Translations under genes and position numbers: made by a program
From: Pseudoxanthomonas sp. 3HH-4
GTDB taxonomy: Bacteria > Pseudomonadota > Gammaproteobacteria > Xanthomonadales > Xanthomonadaceae
DNA length: 64,000 nucleotides
Assembly: GCF_006716465.1 (NCBI RefSeq)
Contig: NZ_VFPB01000002.1
Span: 62,001 to 126,000 of the forward strand
Direction: 5' to 3'
Shown here: positions 1 through 7,840 of the stretch, one piece after another
How the letters are laid out: each line of letters starts with the position of its first letter
Numbering within the stretch: position 1 is the stretch's first letter
Notes under the pieces: model-generated
Seen by the model: only the letters and a program-made list of their open reading frames with translations
Told to the model about the DNA's origin: nothing
Databases searched by the model: none

Positions 1-1
1 A

Positions 2-349
2 GTAGAGCGCCAGGATATGGCACACCTTCTCCTCGCCGCAGCCAAGCGCCTCGCCCCCAAGGACAAGAGCCTGGGAGAGCCGGTCAGTCGCGTACGCGCA
101 GGTGCAGAGGTCCTTCCAGAGTTCTGGCCGCGCTACGAACTCGAGAAGCGCGCAATTCGCTGGCACCTGTTCCACCAAGCCACTGAGGCCGCCGGACTCA
201 CGCCTGCGGACTTCGGTGCGTACTTCACACTGACAGGGCGGCCCCTGACGGACCGCGTCCTGGAAAGCGAAGACGGCTACCGCGAAGCCCTGGATTGGAT
301 TGAAGAAGCCCGCCGTGCAGGTGACTGGGCCTCTCGCCAAGTTGAGTAG
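2..349 (+). CDS. Hypothetical protein, possibly 5'-truncated by the window edge
   Basis: I do not recognise this protein. The first ATG in the window is at position 17 and gives 110 residues, but the frame is open back to the edge, so the real start may lie outside. The product is soluble-looking, rich in Arg, Ala and Glu, with no signal peptide or membrane segment. It ends with TAG at 347-349. The roughly 115 bases after it, up to the next gene, hold nothing I can identify. Confidence 0.5.
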   Translation, partial: VERQDMAHLLLAAAKRLAPKDKSLGEPVSRVRAGAEVLPEFWPRYELEKRAIRWHLFHQATEAAGLTPADFGAYFTLTGRPLTDRVLESEDGYREALDWIEEARRAGDWASRQVE

Positions 350-466
350 AACCCTAGGCTGGGCCAGGAAACAGAGATCAGAGTGCAATTGCTTCCGGAC
401 GACCGGTGAACCTCGCGACGCCGTAGCACCGCGCATCCCGGGTGTCAGTCATCAGCCAAGCGCACT

Positions 467-853
467 CTAAGGCTCGCCCTGGAACACCAGCGTCACCTTG
501 GGCCTCGCCGGATCACCCGCGCTGTACTGCGTCTGCGGAAAGTCGGGATAGTCCGGGTAGCTCGCATGCAACGTGTCGTTGGACAGCCACCGCAGCTTCA
601 GCGGTGCGTGGTCGAAGGGCGCGTCGAACCCGGCAACGCCGGTGGAGGCCATGCACTCGGCCTTGCGCGAAGACTCCAGCACCGTGACCTGGGTGCGACG
701 GTAGGTGGTCAGGCTGCAGCCGCAATGGCGCAACTCGGCCTTCAGCGTGCCGTCGGGTGATGGCAGCATGTCGACGTATTCGTCCACACAACCGCAGGCG
801 GTCAGGCCGCACAGCAACACACAAGAAACCACGACGCGGGATAGCTGCTTCAT
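467..853 (-). CDS. Putative lipoprotein of unknown function
   Basis: A 128-residue exported protein. The start at 853 (MKQLSRVV...) was chosen because it begins a classic lipoprotein signal: basic N-terminus, hydrophobic stretch, then a lipobox LTAC around residue 20. The frame is open 63 bases further upstream, but that extension would bury the signal. The mature part has several Cys residues and a region (SPDGTLKAELRHCGCS) typical of small xanthomonad envelope lipoproteins. Function is unknown. It stands alone on the minus strand, and a repeat-borne terminator-like hairpin lies just upstream. Confidence 0.7.
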   Translation of the reverse strand: MKQLSRVVVSCVLLCGLTACGCVDEYVDMLPSPDGTLKAELRHCGCSLTTYRRTQVTVLESSRKAECMASTGVAGFDAPFDHAPLKLRWLSNDTLHASYPDYPDFPQTQYSAGDPARPKVTLVFQGEP

Positions 854-924
854 GACTGACCGACTCCCAAGCGAAACGACATTCCTGCACCCAATCCTGC
901 CAGCCATTCGCGTCATCGCAAAGC

Positions 925-1010
925 AAAAAAAGGAGGCGCGCTGCGCCTCCCACTAAGAATTCATATAACGCCGGGGGGCTTGCGGCAACGCCAAGGTGCG
1001 GGCTGCAGTG
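925..1010 (-). repeat. Dispersed element copy 1: terminator-like hairpin plus conserved block
   Basis: A run of seven A precedes the palindrome GGAGGCGC-GCT-GCGCCTCC at 932-950. On the minus strand this reads as a GC stem followed by seven T, a good intrinsic terminator for the minus-strand gene ending at 1088. It continues into a block (ATATAACGCC, then GGGGGCTTGCGGCAA, then GGTGCGGGC) that recurs almost unchanged at 7712-7795, so this is a dispersed repeat and not a private terminator. Confidence 0.75.
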
Positions 1011-1012
1011 CA

Positions 1013-1101
1013 GTAGGATGGGTTGAGCCGCAGGCGATACCCATGAACCGCGGCGCGCCGCCATCACGACGATGGGTATCGCTTTACTCAACCCATCCTA
1101 C
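1013..1101. repeat. REP-like inverted repeat (GTAGGATGGGTTGAG type)
   Basis: GTAGGATGGGTTGAGC...GCGATACCCAT at the left end is mirrored by ATGGGTATCGC...CTCAACCCATCCTAC at the right end. This makes a long imperfect palindrome of about 89 bases. A close relative is at 44483-44570 and a more diverged one at 7612-7666. Its right arm encodes the last residues and stop codon of the adjacent minus-strand gene. Confidence 0.8.
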
Positions 1102-1735
1102 GTGCGTTTTCCGGCAAAGCCGAAAGCTTCAGCAATGCGCGGGTTCGCACCACCGTGTTCATGACCTCATCCTTGAATCCGCTATCAGATAGCAAGAATT
1201 TCTCCAGTTCGGCGGATCGCCGCTTGAGTTCGATGACCCAAGGCCATTCATCGGGGCAAGACTTCACTTCCGCGAATGATCGCTTGCTCTGATCCACATC
1301 ACCCGCCAAGCCAGCGGACACTGCCAAGTGGTAGTGATTCCATAGCGTGCGGGGCGCCTCGCGCGTGAGCCAGTCCTGCACGTGGGAGGGCGACGGGAAG
1401 CGCCCTCGAAGATCGACCAACTCCTTCGCCGCACGCTCTACGAGCGCCTGAGCTGCCGCAGCAAACTGCTCATCGCTCTCGTACGGCTGGAAGCTCTCGA
1501 CGCGATACTCACCGGCATCGAACGACACGTAGTCCTTCTCGTACCAGAGCCAGCACGCGCCCACATTCAGGTAACTGCCCCGTCCCCAGGCGGAGGGCTG
1601 AAATTCGATCACCCCGACCCAGAAGGACTGATCGTCAAGCCAGATCCTGGAGCGTCCCTTCGGTATGCAGCCGAGTGGCTTCAGAACCGATTTCGCGGCG
1701 GCATTGATCAGGCGGGCGGACGCAGGCCTTGGCAT
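1088..1735 (-). CDS. DUF4304-like hypothetical protein
   Basis: A 215-residue protein starting at MPRPASARL (1735). The frame extends to 1873, but that stretch looks like random translation. The N-terminal half (LKPLGCIPKGRSRIW, then VGVIEFQPSAW, SYLNVGACWLW) matches the DUF4304 pattern of a diverged GF-K-G start followed by a FQ-s and Y-N-G strand. The C-terminal half is helical. The role is unknown. The final residues NARRMG and the TGA come from an invading REP-like repeat, so the original C-terminus was probably different. DUF assignment is moderately sure, function not at all. Confidence 0.6.
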   Translation of the reverse strand: MPRPASARLINAAAKSVLKPLGCIPKGRSRIWLDDQSFWVGVIEFQPSAWGRGSYLNVGACWLWYEKDYVSFDAGEYRVESFQPYESDEQFAAAAQALVERAAKELVDLRGRFPSPSHVQDWLTREAPRTLWNHYHLAVSAGLAGDVDQSKRSFAEVKSCPDEWPWVIELKRRSAELEKFLLSDSGFKDEVMNTVVRTRALLKLSALPENARRMG

Positions 1736-1993
1736 AGGTCGCCAGCGTACGCCATTCAAGCAAATCGAGGATGCTTCCGGGAGCAGAGGCGGGCTAGGCG
1801 GCACACCCTGCAAAACCCGTACAGGACCGTGGCAGTGCCGCCGAACGGCGAGTGCGTACAGCAATGTGGGCACGGAGTGAAGAGTCCTGAAAGCGCGCTT
1901 ACGTACGTCATGCCGTTGAATCCACTTCCGCTCCCCTTGCGTAGAGCACCTGCCTACGGTGGGTAGGCGTTACCGTTCTGATGGGAGAGAAAC

Positions 1994-2776
1994 ATGCAGA
2001 TCAAACTTCTTGGCGCTGTCTTGCTGATGGCGGCAGGCCCGGCATTCGCGGCAGGCCCCGAGCAGGGAAAATTCTCGATGTCGGTGCTTGGCGGCGCCGA
2101 CTTCCCTGTCAGCGGCGACGTCCATTCGGGCGCCGTGGCGCCGGTGCCGGATCTCGGTCCGTTGAATCCCGCACTGGCAGGCGTCAGCGCGGAGTTGCGC
2201 ATTCGCTCCCGCAGCCACGAGCAGATCTACGGCAACGCCATGTCGTGGGGCCTGGAGTTGGGCTACGGACTGAGTGACCGGAGCGAAGTATTCCTTCAGG
2301 CCAGGGAGACCAGCGCCGACGATGGTCGCGTGCGCGTCGGTGCCGCCTACGTGCCGGCGCTCGATACCGAGCTCGACGTCTTCGGCACGTTCTCGGGCTA
2401 TGACGCGTACGCGTGGGAGGTGGGTTACCGGCACTACTTTCGCGATGGTGGCCGGGTCAGACCGTTCGTCGCGGCGCGGCTGGGTGCGACCGAAACCGAT
2501 GTCATCCGGGCCACGTTCGAGATTCCCGACGCCGCGATCACGATCCCGAATGCGCCGTTCTACGAGAAGGGCTGGGCGCTGAGCGGCGGGCTCGAAGCCG
2601 GTGTGCACATCCCGTTCACCGATCGCTTCAGCATGAAGCTCGCCGCAGGGGTGAACTACATCGACGATCTTTCCGACGACGATTCCGCGATCGCCGGGCT
2701 CGGCCTGGCAGCCATCAACGATACCGGCAGCCGCGTCTCAGTTCCGCTGTCCATCACCGGCCGCTGGGACTTCTGA
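1994..2776 (+). CDS. Outer-membrane beta-barrel protein
   Basis: A 260-residue exported protein. The signal peptide MQIKLLGAVLLMAAGPAFAA is cleaved after an AFA motif, and a GGGAGAG-type ribosome site precedes the ATG. The mature chain alternates hydrophobic and polar residues in the manner of a porin-like barrel, with short turns (RDGGRVRPFVAARLGA, then SGGLEAGVHIPF). It ends in an aromatic (GRWDF), the usual signature for BAM-dependent insertion. The substrate is unknown. It may be an OmpW/OmpA-barrel-like structural protein. Confidence 0.7.
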   Translation: MQIKLLGAVLLMAAGPAFAAGPEQGKFSMSVLGGADFPVSGDVHSGAVAPVPDLGPLNPALAGVSAELRIRSRSHEQIYGNAMSWGLELGYGLSDRSEVFLQARETSADDGRVRVGAAYVPALDTELDVFGTFSGYDAYAWEVGYRHYFRDGGRVRPFVAARLGATETDVIRATFEIPDAAITIPNAPFYEKGWALSGGLEAGVHIPFTDRFSMKLAAGVNYIDDLSDDDSAIAGLGLAAINDTGSRVSVPLSITGRWDF

Positions 2777-2787
2777 GAACATCCAAC

Positions 2788-2811
2788 GGCGGGCACGGCA
2801 ACGTGCCCGCC
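2788..2811 (+). terminator. GC hairpin after the outer-membrane protein gene
   Basis: Perfect 10-base arms GGCGGGCACG and CGTGCCCGCC around a GCAA tetraloop, 11 bases after the stop codon of the barrel gene. There is no T-tract, so it may act as a 3' stabiliser and not as a strong intrinsic terminator. Confidence 0.55.
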
Positions 2812-2991
2812 GACCACCGAAAACGACGCCAGGAACCAAGGCTCGACGTCAACGGCTGACGCAGTGGAAGCGCCCACCAGGCAGGCACCTCCGTTGAACC
2901 CGATCCGTCTCCGCTTGCGGCCGGAAGCGGACATCGGGACCACCTTGGTTAAGCAGGCCCTGTGGAAGGCAAGCTGTGCGCGAGCGCTGCA

Positions 2992-4683
2992 CTACCAGCT
3001 GAAGCCGGCGCCGGCTGACACGCTCTTCTCTCCGCCACCGAATGCGGCGCCCAGCGACACACTGGCGCGATTGCCGATGACGCGCTGGTAGCCCACCGCC
3101 ATCGCCTGCTCCCCACCCTGTGCGCCAATGCCCACGCCCACGCGATTCTTGCCTGCCAGACCGGCGGTGTTCATCGCCATGCCCGCATAGGCGCCGCTCA
3201 TGGCCGCCATCGTGTCGATGCGGCGGTCCAGGTGGTTGATGCGCCGGTCCACGTCGCCGCGGAAGGCGTTGAAGTCGTCGCTCAACCCCGTGAGTTCGGT
3301 GAAGCGCGCATCGGTATAGGCATTGGCAGAGGCCAGCGTGGCAGCGTCACCGGTGTCGGCGTAGTCCTGCGCGGTCGCCAGCGTCGCCGCATCGCCCGCC
3401 ACCATGTCGGAACGCACGACGGCTTCGCGGGTATCGGTATAGCCGTTGGCTGTCGCCAGCGCGGCGGCATTGCCGGCCGCCATGTCGTGGCGTACCGCTG
3501 CTTCACGCGTGTCGGTGTAGCTGTTGGCCGTCGCCAGCGTCGCCGCATCCCCCGCGGATATGTCGCTGCGCACCGCCGCTTCGCGCGTATCGGTGTAACC
3601 GTTGGCCGTCGACAGCGTCGCTGCATCCCCTGCGGTCATGTCGTTGCGAACCGCCGCTTCGCGCGTGTCTGTGTAACCGTTGGCCGCCGACAGCGTCGCC
3701 GCATCCCCTGCGGTCATGTCGTTGCGAACCGCCGCTTCGCGCGTGTCTGTGTAACCGTTGGCCGCCGACAGCGTCGCCGCATCCCCTGCGGTCATGTCGT
3801 TGCGAACCGCCGCTTCGCGCGTATCGGTGTAACCGTTGGCCGCCGACAGCGTCGCCGCATCCCCTGCGGTCATGTCGCTGCGCACCGCCGCTTCGCGCGT
3901 ATCGGTGTAATCGTTGGCCGTTTCCATGGCGGTGTTCAGCTGTCCGACGTTGACCGCATCGGTGGTGGCGGTACCCGCCGCGACGTTGGTGACCTGGCGC
4001 TGCTGGCCCGACGAGCCGACCGACACCACGTTTGCCCGCCCCCCGTCACTGCTGTTGTAACCCAGCGCGACAGAGCCGCCGCCATTGGCCGATGCGCCGG
4101 TACCAAGCGCGATGTTGTTGTGGGTGCCGGCGGAACCCGAGGCGCCTGAGAAGCCACAGCACCCTTCCGCGCCCGATCCACCCGTGCCGGCGCTGCTGCC
4201 GTTGCCGATGGCGATGTTGTTGTTGCCGCCCGCCCCGCCTGCGCCGCCGGTGCCCCCTGCGGAACCGCCGCCTGCCGCGCCGCCATTGCCTGCGCTACTG
4301 TCCGCGCCAAGCGCCAGATTCCCTGCACCACCTGCGCCGCCCGTGCCGCCCACACCACCGGCAGTGCCGTTCGCGCCCTGACCGCCATTGCCTGCACCGC
4401 TGTTTTCGCCTATGGCGACGTTGCCGGTTTCGTTGCCTGGCCCGCCGGGCGAGGACGACCAGCCTGGCTGAGACGGACCATTTGCACCATTCGCGCCCAC
4501 TGTACTGCCCGGCATGCATGCCATGCCGCCGCTGGCCGAGTTCTGACTGCACGGCTGCGTCGGCGCGGTCCCGCCCACCACTTGGGCGTCGGCGGACATC
4601 GTCAACAAGAGCAGGCTGCCACCCGCGACAAGCGGCAGCATGAGGTGACGGACAGCAGTTATGTTGCGGCGATACGTGCGCAT
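2992..4683 (-). CDS. Trimeric autotransporter adhesin (YadA-like)
   Basis: A 563-residue surface adhesin. The start at 4683 (MRTYRRN) has an AGGGGG ribosome site and is followed by a signal peptide ending SADAQ. Residues from about 40 to 200 form a Gly-rich head with YadA-head-like repeats (NIAIGNGSSAG, NIALGTGASA, SVALGYNSS). Next come a neck (TDAVNVGQLN) and a coiled-coil stalk of seven near-identical 26-residue repeats (YTDTREAAVR-DM-AGDAATL). The C-terminus is a YadA anchor barrel (NRVGVGIGAQGG...VSLGAAFGGG) ending in FSW. Type Vc secretion is expected. The nearly identical 78-bp repeats could change stalk length by recombination. Confidence 0.9.
   Translation of the reverse strand: MRTYRRNITAVRHLMLPLVAGGSLLLLTMSADAQVVGGTAPTQPCSQNSASGGMACMPGSTVGANGANGPSQPGWSSSPGGPGNETGNVAIGENSGAGNGGQGANGTAGGVGGTGGAGGAGNLALGADSSAGNGGAAGGGSAGGTGGAGGAGGNNNIAIGNGSSAGTGGSGAEGCCGFSGASGSAGTHNNIALGTGASANGGGSVALGYNSSDGGRANVVSVGSSGQQRQVTNVAAGTATTDAVNVGQLNTAMETANDYTDTREAAVRSDMTAGDAATLSAANGYTDTREAAVRNDMTAGDAATLSAANGYTDTREAAVRNDMTAGDAATLSAANGYTDTREAAVRNDMTAGDAATLSTANGYTDTREAAVRSDISAGDAATLATANSYTDTREAAVRHDMAAGNAAALATANGYTDTREAVVRSDMVAGDAATLATAQDYADTGDAATLASANAYTDARFTELTGLSDDFNAFRGDVDRRINHLDRRIDTMAAMSGAYAGMAMNTAGLAGKNRVGVGIGAQGGEQAMAVGYQRVIGNRASVSLGAAFGGGEKSVSAGAGFSW
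3370..3915 (-). repeat. Seven 78-bp tandem repeats within the adhesin stalk
   Basis: Coding repeat of period 78 bases (26 residues, unit NGYTDTREAAVRNDMTAGDA and so on). Units two to four from the N-terminal side are almost identical in nucleotide sequence, and units five to seven are more diverged. The period was checked from two successive ACCGTTGGCCGCCGACAG boundaries at 3676 and 3754. A degenerate eighth unit follows towards the C-terminus. Confidence 0.85.
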
Positions 4684-4832
4684 GGCGATGCCCCCTGTGG
4701 CATGCCGCCGGCCGCTGCGCCCAAGGCGCGGCCACCCACCGGCGACGATGGCCCACACGGTAGGTGCCGCCCCCGGGCCGGGGTATCCCTGAAATCAGGT
4801 AACGCGCGCAGGATCCGCCGTCGCGACCGTGC

Positions 4833-6686
4833 TCAGGCAGCCAGAGGCAGATCCAGCTCGAGGGTGGTGCCGTTGCCATCGGACGCGCCCGCGATGCGCA
4901 ACTCCGCCCCAAGCCGCTGCGCGCGGTGGCGCATGCTCGCCATACCGGCGCCAGCGACGTGGGCTTTACCAGTCGCCGGCGCCGTTCCCGACAGGCCGAT
5001 GCCATCGTCGTGCACGCGCAGCTTCAAGCGATCCCCCGTACGGCGCAGATGGACATCGACCCGTGCCGCGCGACTGTGTTTGAACACATTGGTCAGCGCC
5101 TCCTGCAGCAGGCGCAGTAGGTCCAGGCTGCGGCCAGGCCCCAACTGCAGGCCCTCCAGCCCTTCCACCCGCCAGTGGGCATCGATGTCCGCCGCTTCCA
5201 GCAGGCGACTCGCGCGATGGCGAAGCGGCGCTATCAGCGCGGCCAGGTCGGCCTGCTCCTGCGCGGTGGTATCGATCACCAGGCGCAGGTCATCGCGCAT
5301 GTCCTTCAGCAGGTCCACCACCTCATCCCTCGAGGTTTCGTGCGGTGCGTGCTGCAAGCGGGTAATCGCGCCCACCAGCGTGCCGCCGAATCCGTCATGC
5401 AGGTCGCGCACCAGCTGCAGGCGTTCGCCGGCGCGGCTATGCGCCAGTGCCAGCGCATGCTGCTGGTTGAGCGTGTCGGCCAGCGTCGCGGTGGCAGTCT
5501 GCACTTCGCGGTGGAGTTCGGCATTGAAGCCTTCCACCCGCTTCATGGTCTGCGCGAAGCGATAGGCCAGCACGAACCCCATGCCCAGCAGCATGACCGG
5601 CGAGGTAAACGCACCCAGGTAGCTCACGCCGCCGTACCATCCCATGTACACGCCGAGGTCGTGCAGTGACACCAGCAACGGCACGCTGATGCAGGCCGCG
5701 AGCACCTTGTAGTCGCGGCGATCGCTGCGTAGCGCGAAGATGACGAAGACCACGCTAACCACGTACAGGAATAGGATGGCGGGGGTCACGTACAGGTTGC
5801 GCAGTGGTCCCATCACCTGCGGCAGCAGGAATGCCAGCAGCAGAATGGCCGCCGTCACCACCAGCAGCAGTCGCTCGAAGCGCGGCCAGTGCCGCTCGGA
5901 GAACCGCAGCAGGAAGATCGTATGCGTCGCCGCGGAGGCGACGAACACCGCGGCGATGAAGGCCTGCCATCCATCGGTGGTGCGGAAGGGCCACGGGCTG
6001 CCGGCGATGAAGTTCCAATCGTACAACCGCCCGAACAGAGCGCTCAACGCATACCAGCCATACAGCGTGTCCTGCGGGCGCAGGAGCCAGAAGATGCCGA
6101 TCATCGCCGCCAGCACCAATCCTACGGCGACGTCGAGTATCTGCATATCACGACGTGCAAAACGCTCCTGCTCGTACTGGCCGCGCAAGACGATGGGATC
6201 GCCCACGCTGACGGTACCGAACGCAGGCTGATAAGCGGCTAGGCCGGAAACCCGAACGAGCAGTTCGTTCTGCCCTTCGCGCAGCAGCGCCGGTGGCACG
6301 GTGTAATAACGCGGGACATGCCATTTGCGTGACAGCGGCTCCACCAGCGAGGCGTCCCGGTCGATCGGCTGGCCATTGAGAGAGACCGCAGCCGCCAAGC
6401 AGGTGTAGTCGAGCAACAGCCCGACCGGCTGCGATGCATCCGCCTGCTGCCAGCGGACGCGGTACCACACCACGCCGTCATGGGCGGGCCAACGCTTCTC
6501 CCACAGGTCGCGCAGTCCTACCCGTACCCAGCCCTGCCGCGGTGGCGCCTGCGCCGACCAGTCTGAACGTACGGCCTCGGCGCGATCCAGGCGGATAACG
6601 CCTTGTGCCAACTGCGCCAGCGCAGGACATGCCACGAGCAGCAGCAAGAGCCACAGCAACGCCAAACCGCGGGCCGTGCGCCTCAC
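4833..6686 (-). CDS. Membrane sensor histidine kinase (7TMR-DISM type, HisKA_3)
   Basis: A 617-residue kinase starting with GTG at 6686, which overlaps the regulator stop by four bases (GTGA). After a signal/anchor (ALLWLLLLLVACPALAQ) comes a periplasmic beta-sandwich of about 150 residues resembling a carbohydrate-binding 7TMR-DISM extracellular domain. About seven membrane helices follow (residues 183-378), then a coiled coil. The HisKA_3 dimerisation helix carries the phospho-acceptor His430 (VRDLHDGFGG). The HATPase domain ends GNGTTLELDLPL. It forms a two-component pair with the gene just upstream. The ligand is unknown. The adhesin gene next to it is a plausible target, but this is context only. 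Confidence 0.88.
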   Translation of the reverse strand: MRRTARGLALLWLLLLLVACPALAQLAQGVIRLDRAEAVRSDWSAQAPPRQGWVRVGLRDLWEKRWPAHDGVVWYRVRWQQADASQPVGLLLDYTCLAAAVSLNGQPIDRDASLVEPLSRKWHVPRYYTVPPALLREGQNELLVRVSGLAAYQPAFGTVSVGDPIVLRGQYEQERFARRDMQILDVAVGLVLAAMIGIFWLLRPQDTLYGWYALSALFGRLYDWNFIAGSPWPFRTTDGWQAFIAAVFVASAATHTIFLLRFSERHWPRFERLLLVVTAAILLLAFLLPQVMGPLRNLYVTPAILFLYVVSVVFVIFALRSDRRDYKVLAACISVPLLVSLHDLGVYMGWYGGVSYLGAFTSPVMLLGMGFVLAYRFAQTMKRVEGFNAELHREVQTATATLADTLNQQHALALAHSRAGERLQLVRDLHDGFGGTLVGAITRLQHAPHETSRDEVVDLLKDMRDDLRLVIDTTAQEQADLAALIAPLRHRASRLLEAADIDAHWRVEGLEGLQLGPGRSLDLLRLLQEALTNVFKHSRAARVDVHLRRTGDRLKLRVHDDGIGLSGTAPATGKAHVAGAGMASMRHRAQRLGAELRIAGASDGNGTTLELDLPLAA

Positions 6687-7342
6687 GTCAAGAGGCCTCG
6701 CGCCCGCGCCTCGTACACCGCCTCTGTGCGCGATCCGACGGCCAGCTTGCGATAGATGTTCTTGATGTGGCTTTCTATCGTCAGCCGCGACAGCGAGACC
6801 AGCTCGGCAATCTCTCGATTGGTAAATCCTTGCGCCACCAACTGCAGGATCTCCATCTCCCGCTGCGACAATGGCGGCACCGGCGAGGATCGCTGCGTCG
6901 GATGGGCGCTGACAGCGAGCAGCGCCAGGATGCGGCGCGCGATGGAAGGATCGATGGGCGCCCCGCCGCGTTGCAGGCTCTTGAGCGATACCACCAGCTC
7001 CTCGTCGTCGCGCTCCTTCAACAGGTAGCCGACAGCGCCGCTGCGCAAGGCCGTCAACACACTTTCCTCCTCCGCGAAAGAGGAAACGATAACCGCGGCA
7101 GCCTCGGGCATGTGCGCTCTCATCCAGGCGATCAAACTATTGCCATCGCCATCAGGCAGGTACATGTCGACCAGCGCCAGCGGGTAAGCATGCGCCTTGA
7201 GTCGCGATCGCGCCTCCTCCAGCGTACCGGCCACATCGATCCGTGCCTGATTGGCGAGGCCTGCCACCAAGCGCCGCAAGCGCAGCGCGGCATGCATATT
7301 GTCCTCGACAATCAGCACACCCGACATGACGATCGGTTGCAT
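6683..7342 (-). CDS. NarL/LuxR-family response regulator
   Basis: A regulator of about 219 residues. The receiver domain has VLIVEDN at the start, the phosphorylatable Asp in LALVDMYLPDGDG, and the conserved Lys in YLLKERDDEEL. The GerE HTH is LSQREMEILQLVAQGFTNRE then RLTIESHIKNIYRKL. The frame is open to 7540. I chose ATG 7342 because a GGGG stretch lies about ten bases before it. ATG 7327 (MSGVLIVED) and ATG 7372 are alternatives. It is translationally coupled to the kinase downstream by a GTGA overlap. Confidence 0.85.
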   Translation of the reverse strand: MQPIVMSGVLIVEDNMHAALRLRRLVAGLANQARIDVAGTLEEARSRLKAHAYPLALVDMYLPDGDGNSLIAWMRAHMPEAAAVIVSSFAEEESVLTALRSGAVGYLLKERDDEELVVSLKSLQRGGAPIDPSIARRILALLAVSAHPTQRSSPVPPLSQREMEILQLVAQGFTNREIAELVSLSRLTIESHIKNIYRKLAVGSRTEAVYEARARGLLT

Positions 7343-7611
7343 CTCGATCAAACCCCAGCGCTGATACTCCATCAAGTCTGCCCGCAAGCCAGCCGCAGGT
7401 CTAGGAATATAGCTAGGCGCACGCCAGCATGAGCCCTGCCACCCCCACGTTATGGACGGTAGCCCACAACGGAAGAGCAAGCGCGCAGCCAGAACGAGCT
7501 GCTCGCAAAGCTGATGACGTCCGCTTCCGGCCAGAAGCAAACGCGTCCCAAGGCCGTGCCAGGCTGTCTACTTACTGCACACAGAGGTGATTCATCTGTT
7601 GCGCAGGTCAC

Positions 7612-7666
7612 GCAGGATGAGTCGAGCCGCAGGCGGCTTTCAAGCCGCTTTGCTCACCCATCCTGC
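7612..7666. repeat. REP-like inverted repeat, diverged copy
   Basis: GCAGGATGAGTCGAGCCGC at the left mirrors the right end GCTCACCCATCCTGC, around an inner stem GGCGGCTTTCAAGCCGC. It belongs to the same family as 1013-1101 and 44483-44570 but has a shorter interior. Confidence 0.7.
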
Positions 7667-7711
7667 ATGCTGGCAGGCCGCGCCTCGCGCCCGGTATCGC
7701 AATCCGCGCAC

Positions 7712-7795
7712 AAAAAAAGGGAGGCGCGCTGCGCCTCCCACCATCAATTTATATAACGCCCGGGGGCTTGCGGCAAGGCCCGGTGCGGGCGGCAG
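7712..7795 (-). repeat. Dispersed element copy 2: terminator-like hairpin plus conserved block
   Basis: Seven A, then GGGAGGCGC-GCT-GCGCCTCCC, then ATATAACGCCCGGGGGCTTG and GGTGCGGGC-GCAGT. This is the same order as at 925-1010. On the minus strand it reads as stem plus seven T. It lies in front of arr on the opposite strand, so it would stop leftward, not arr, transcription. Confidence 0.75.
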
Positions 7796-7840
7796 TATCG
7801 CCGGCCTGTCGATACGGCAGGCCACCAGAGCCATACCCCC

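Larger units (their letters stand above)
7343..7840. other. Intergenic region of about 500 bases filled with repeats
   Basis: Between the response regulator and arr there is no convincing gene. It holds a REP-like palindrome (7612-7666) and the second copy of the hairpin element (7712-7795). The rest shows no feature I can name. The short reading frames here are spread across repeat sequence. Confidence 0.6.

Noticed and set aside
1994..2776. OmpW as a named gene
   Set aside because: Barrel features are clear, but the sequence does not match OmpW closely enough to give the name.
3370..3915. Regular 78-bp repeats that could look like a CRISPR array
   Set aside because: The repeats are in frame within the adhesin and encode its stalk. 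There are no unrelated spacers and no cas genes.
7612..7795. An insertion-sequence end beside arr
   Set aside because: No transposase frame or target duplication is visible. The elements match other REP-like repeats in the window.
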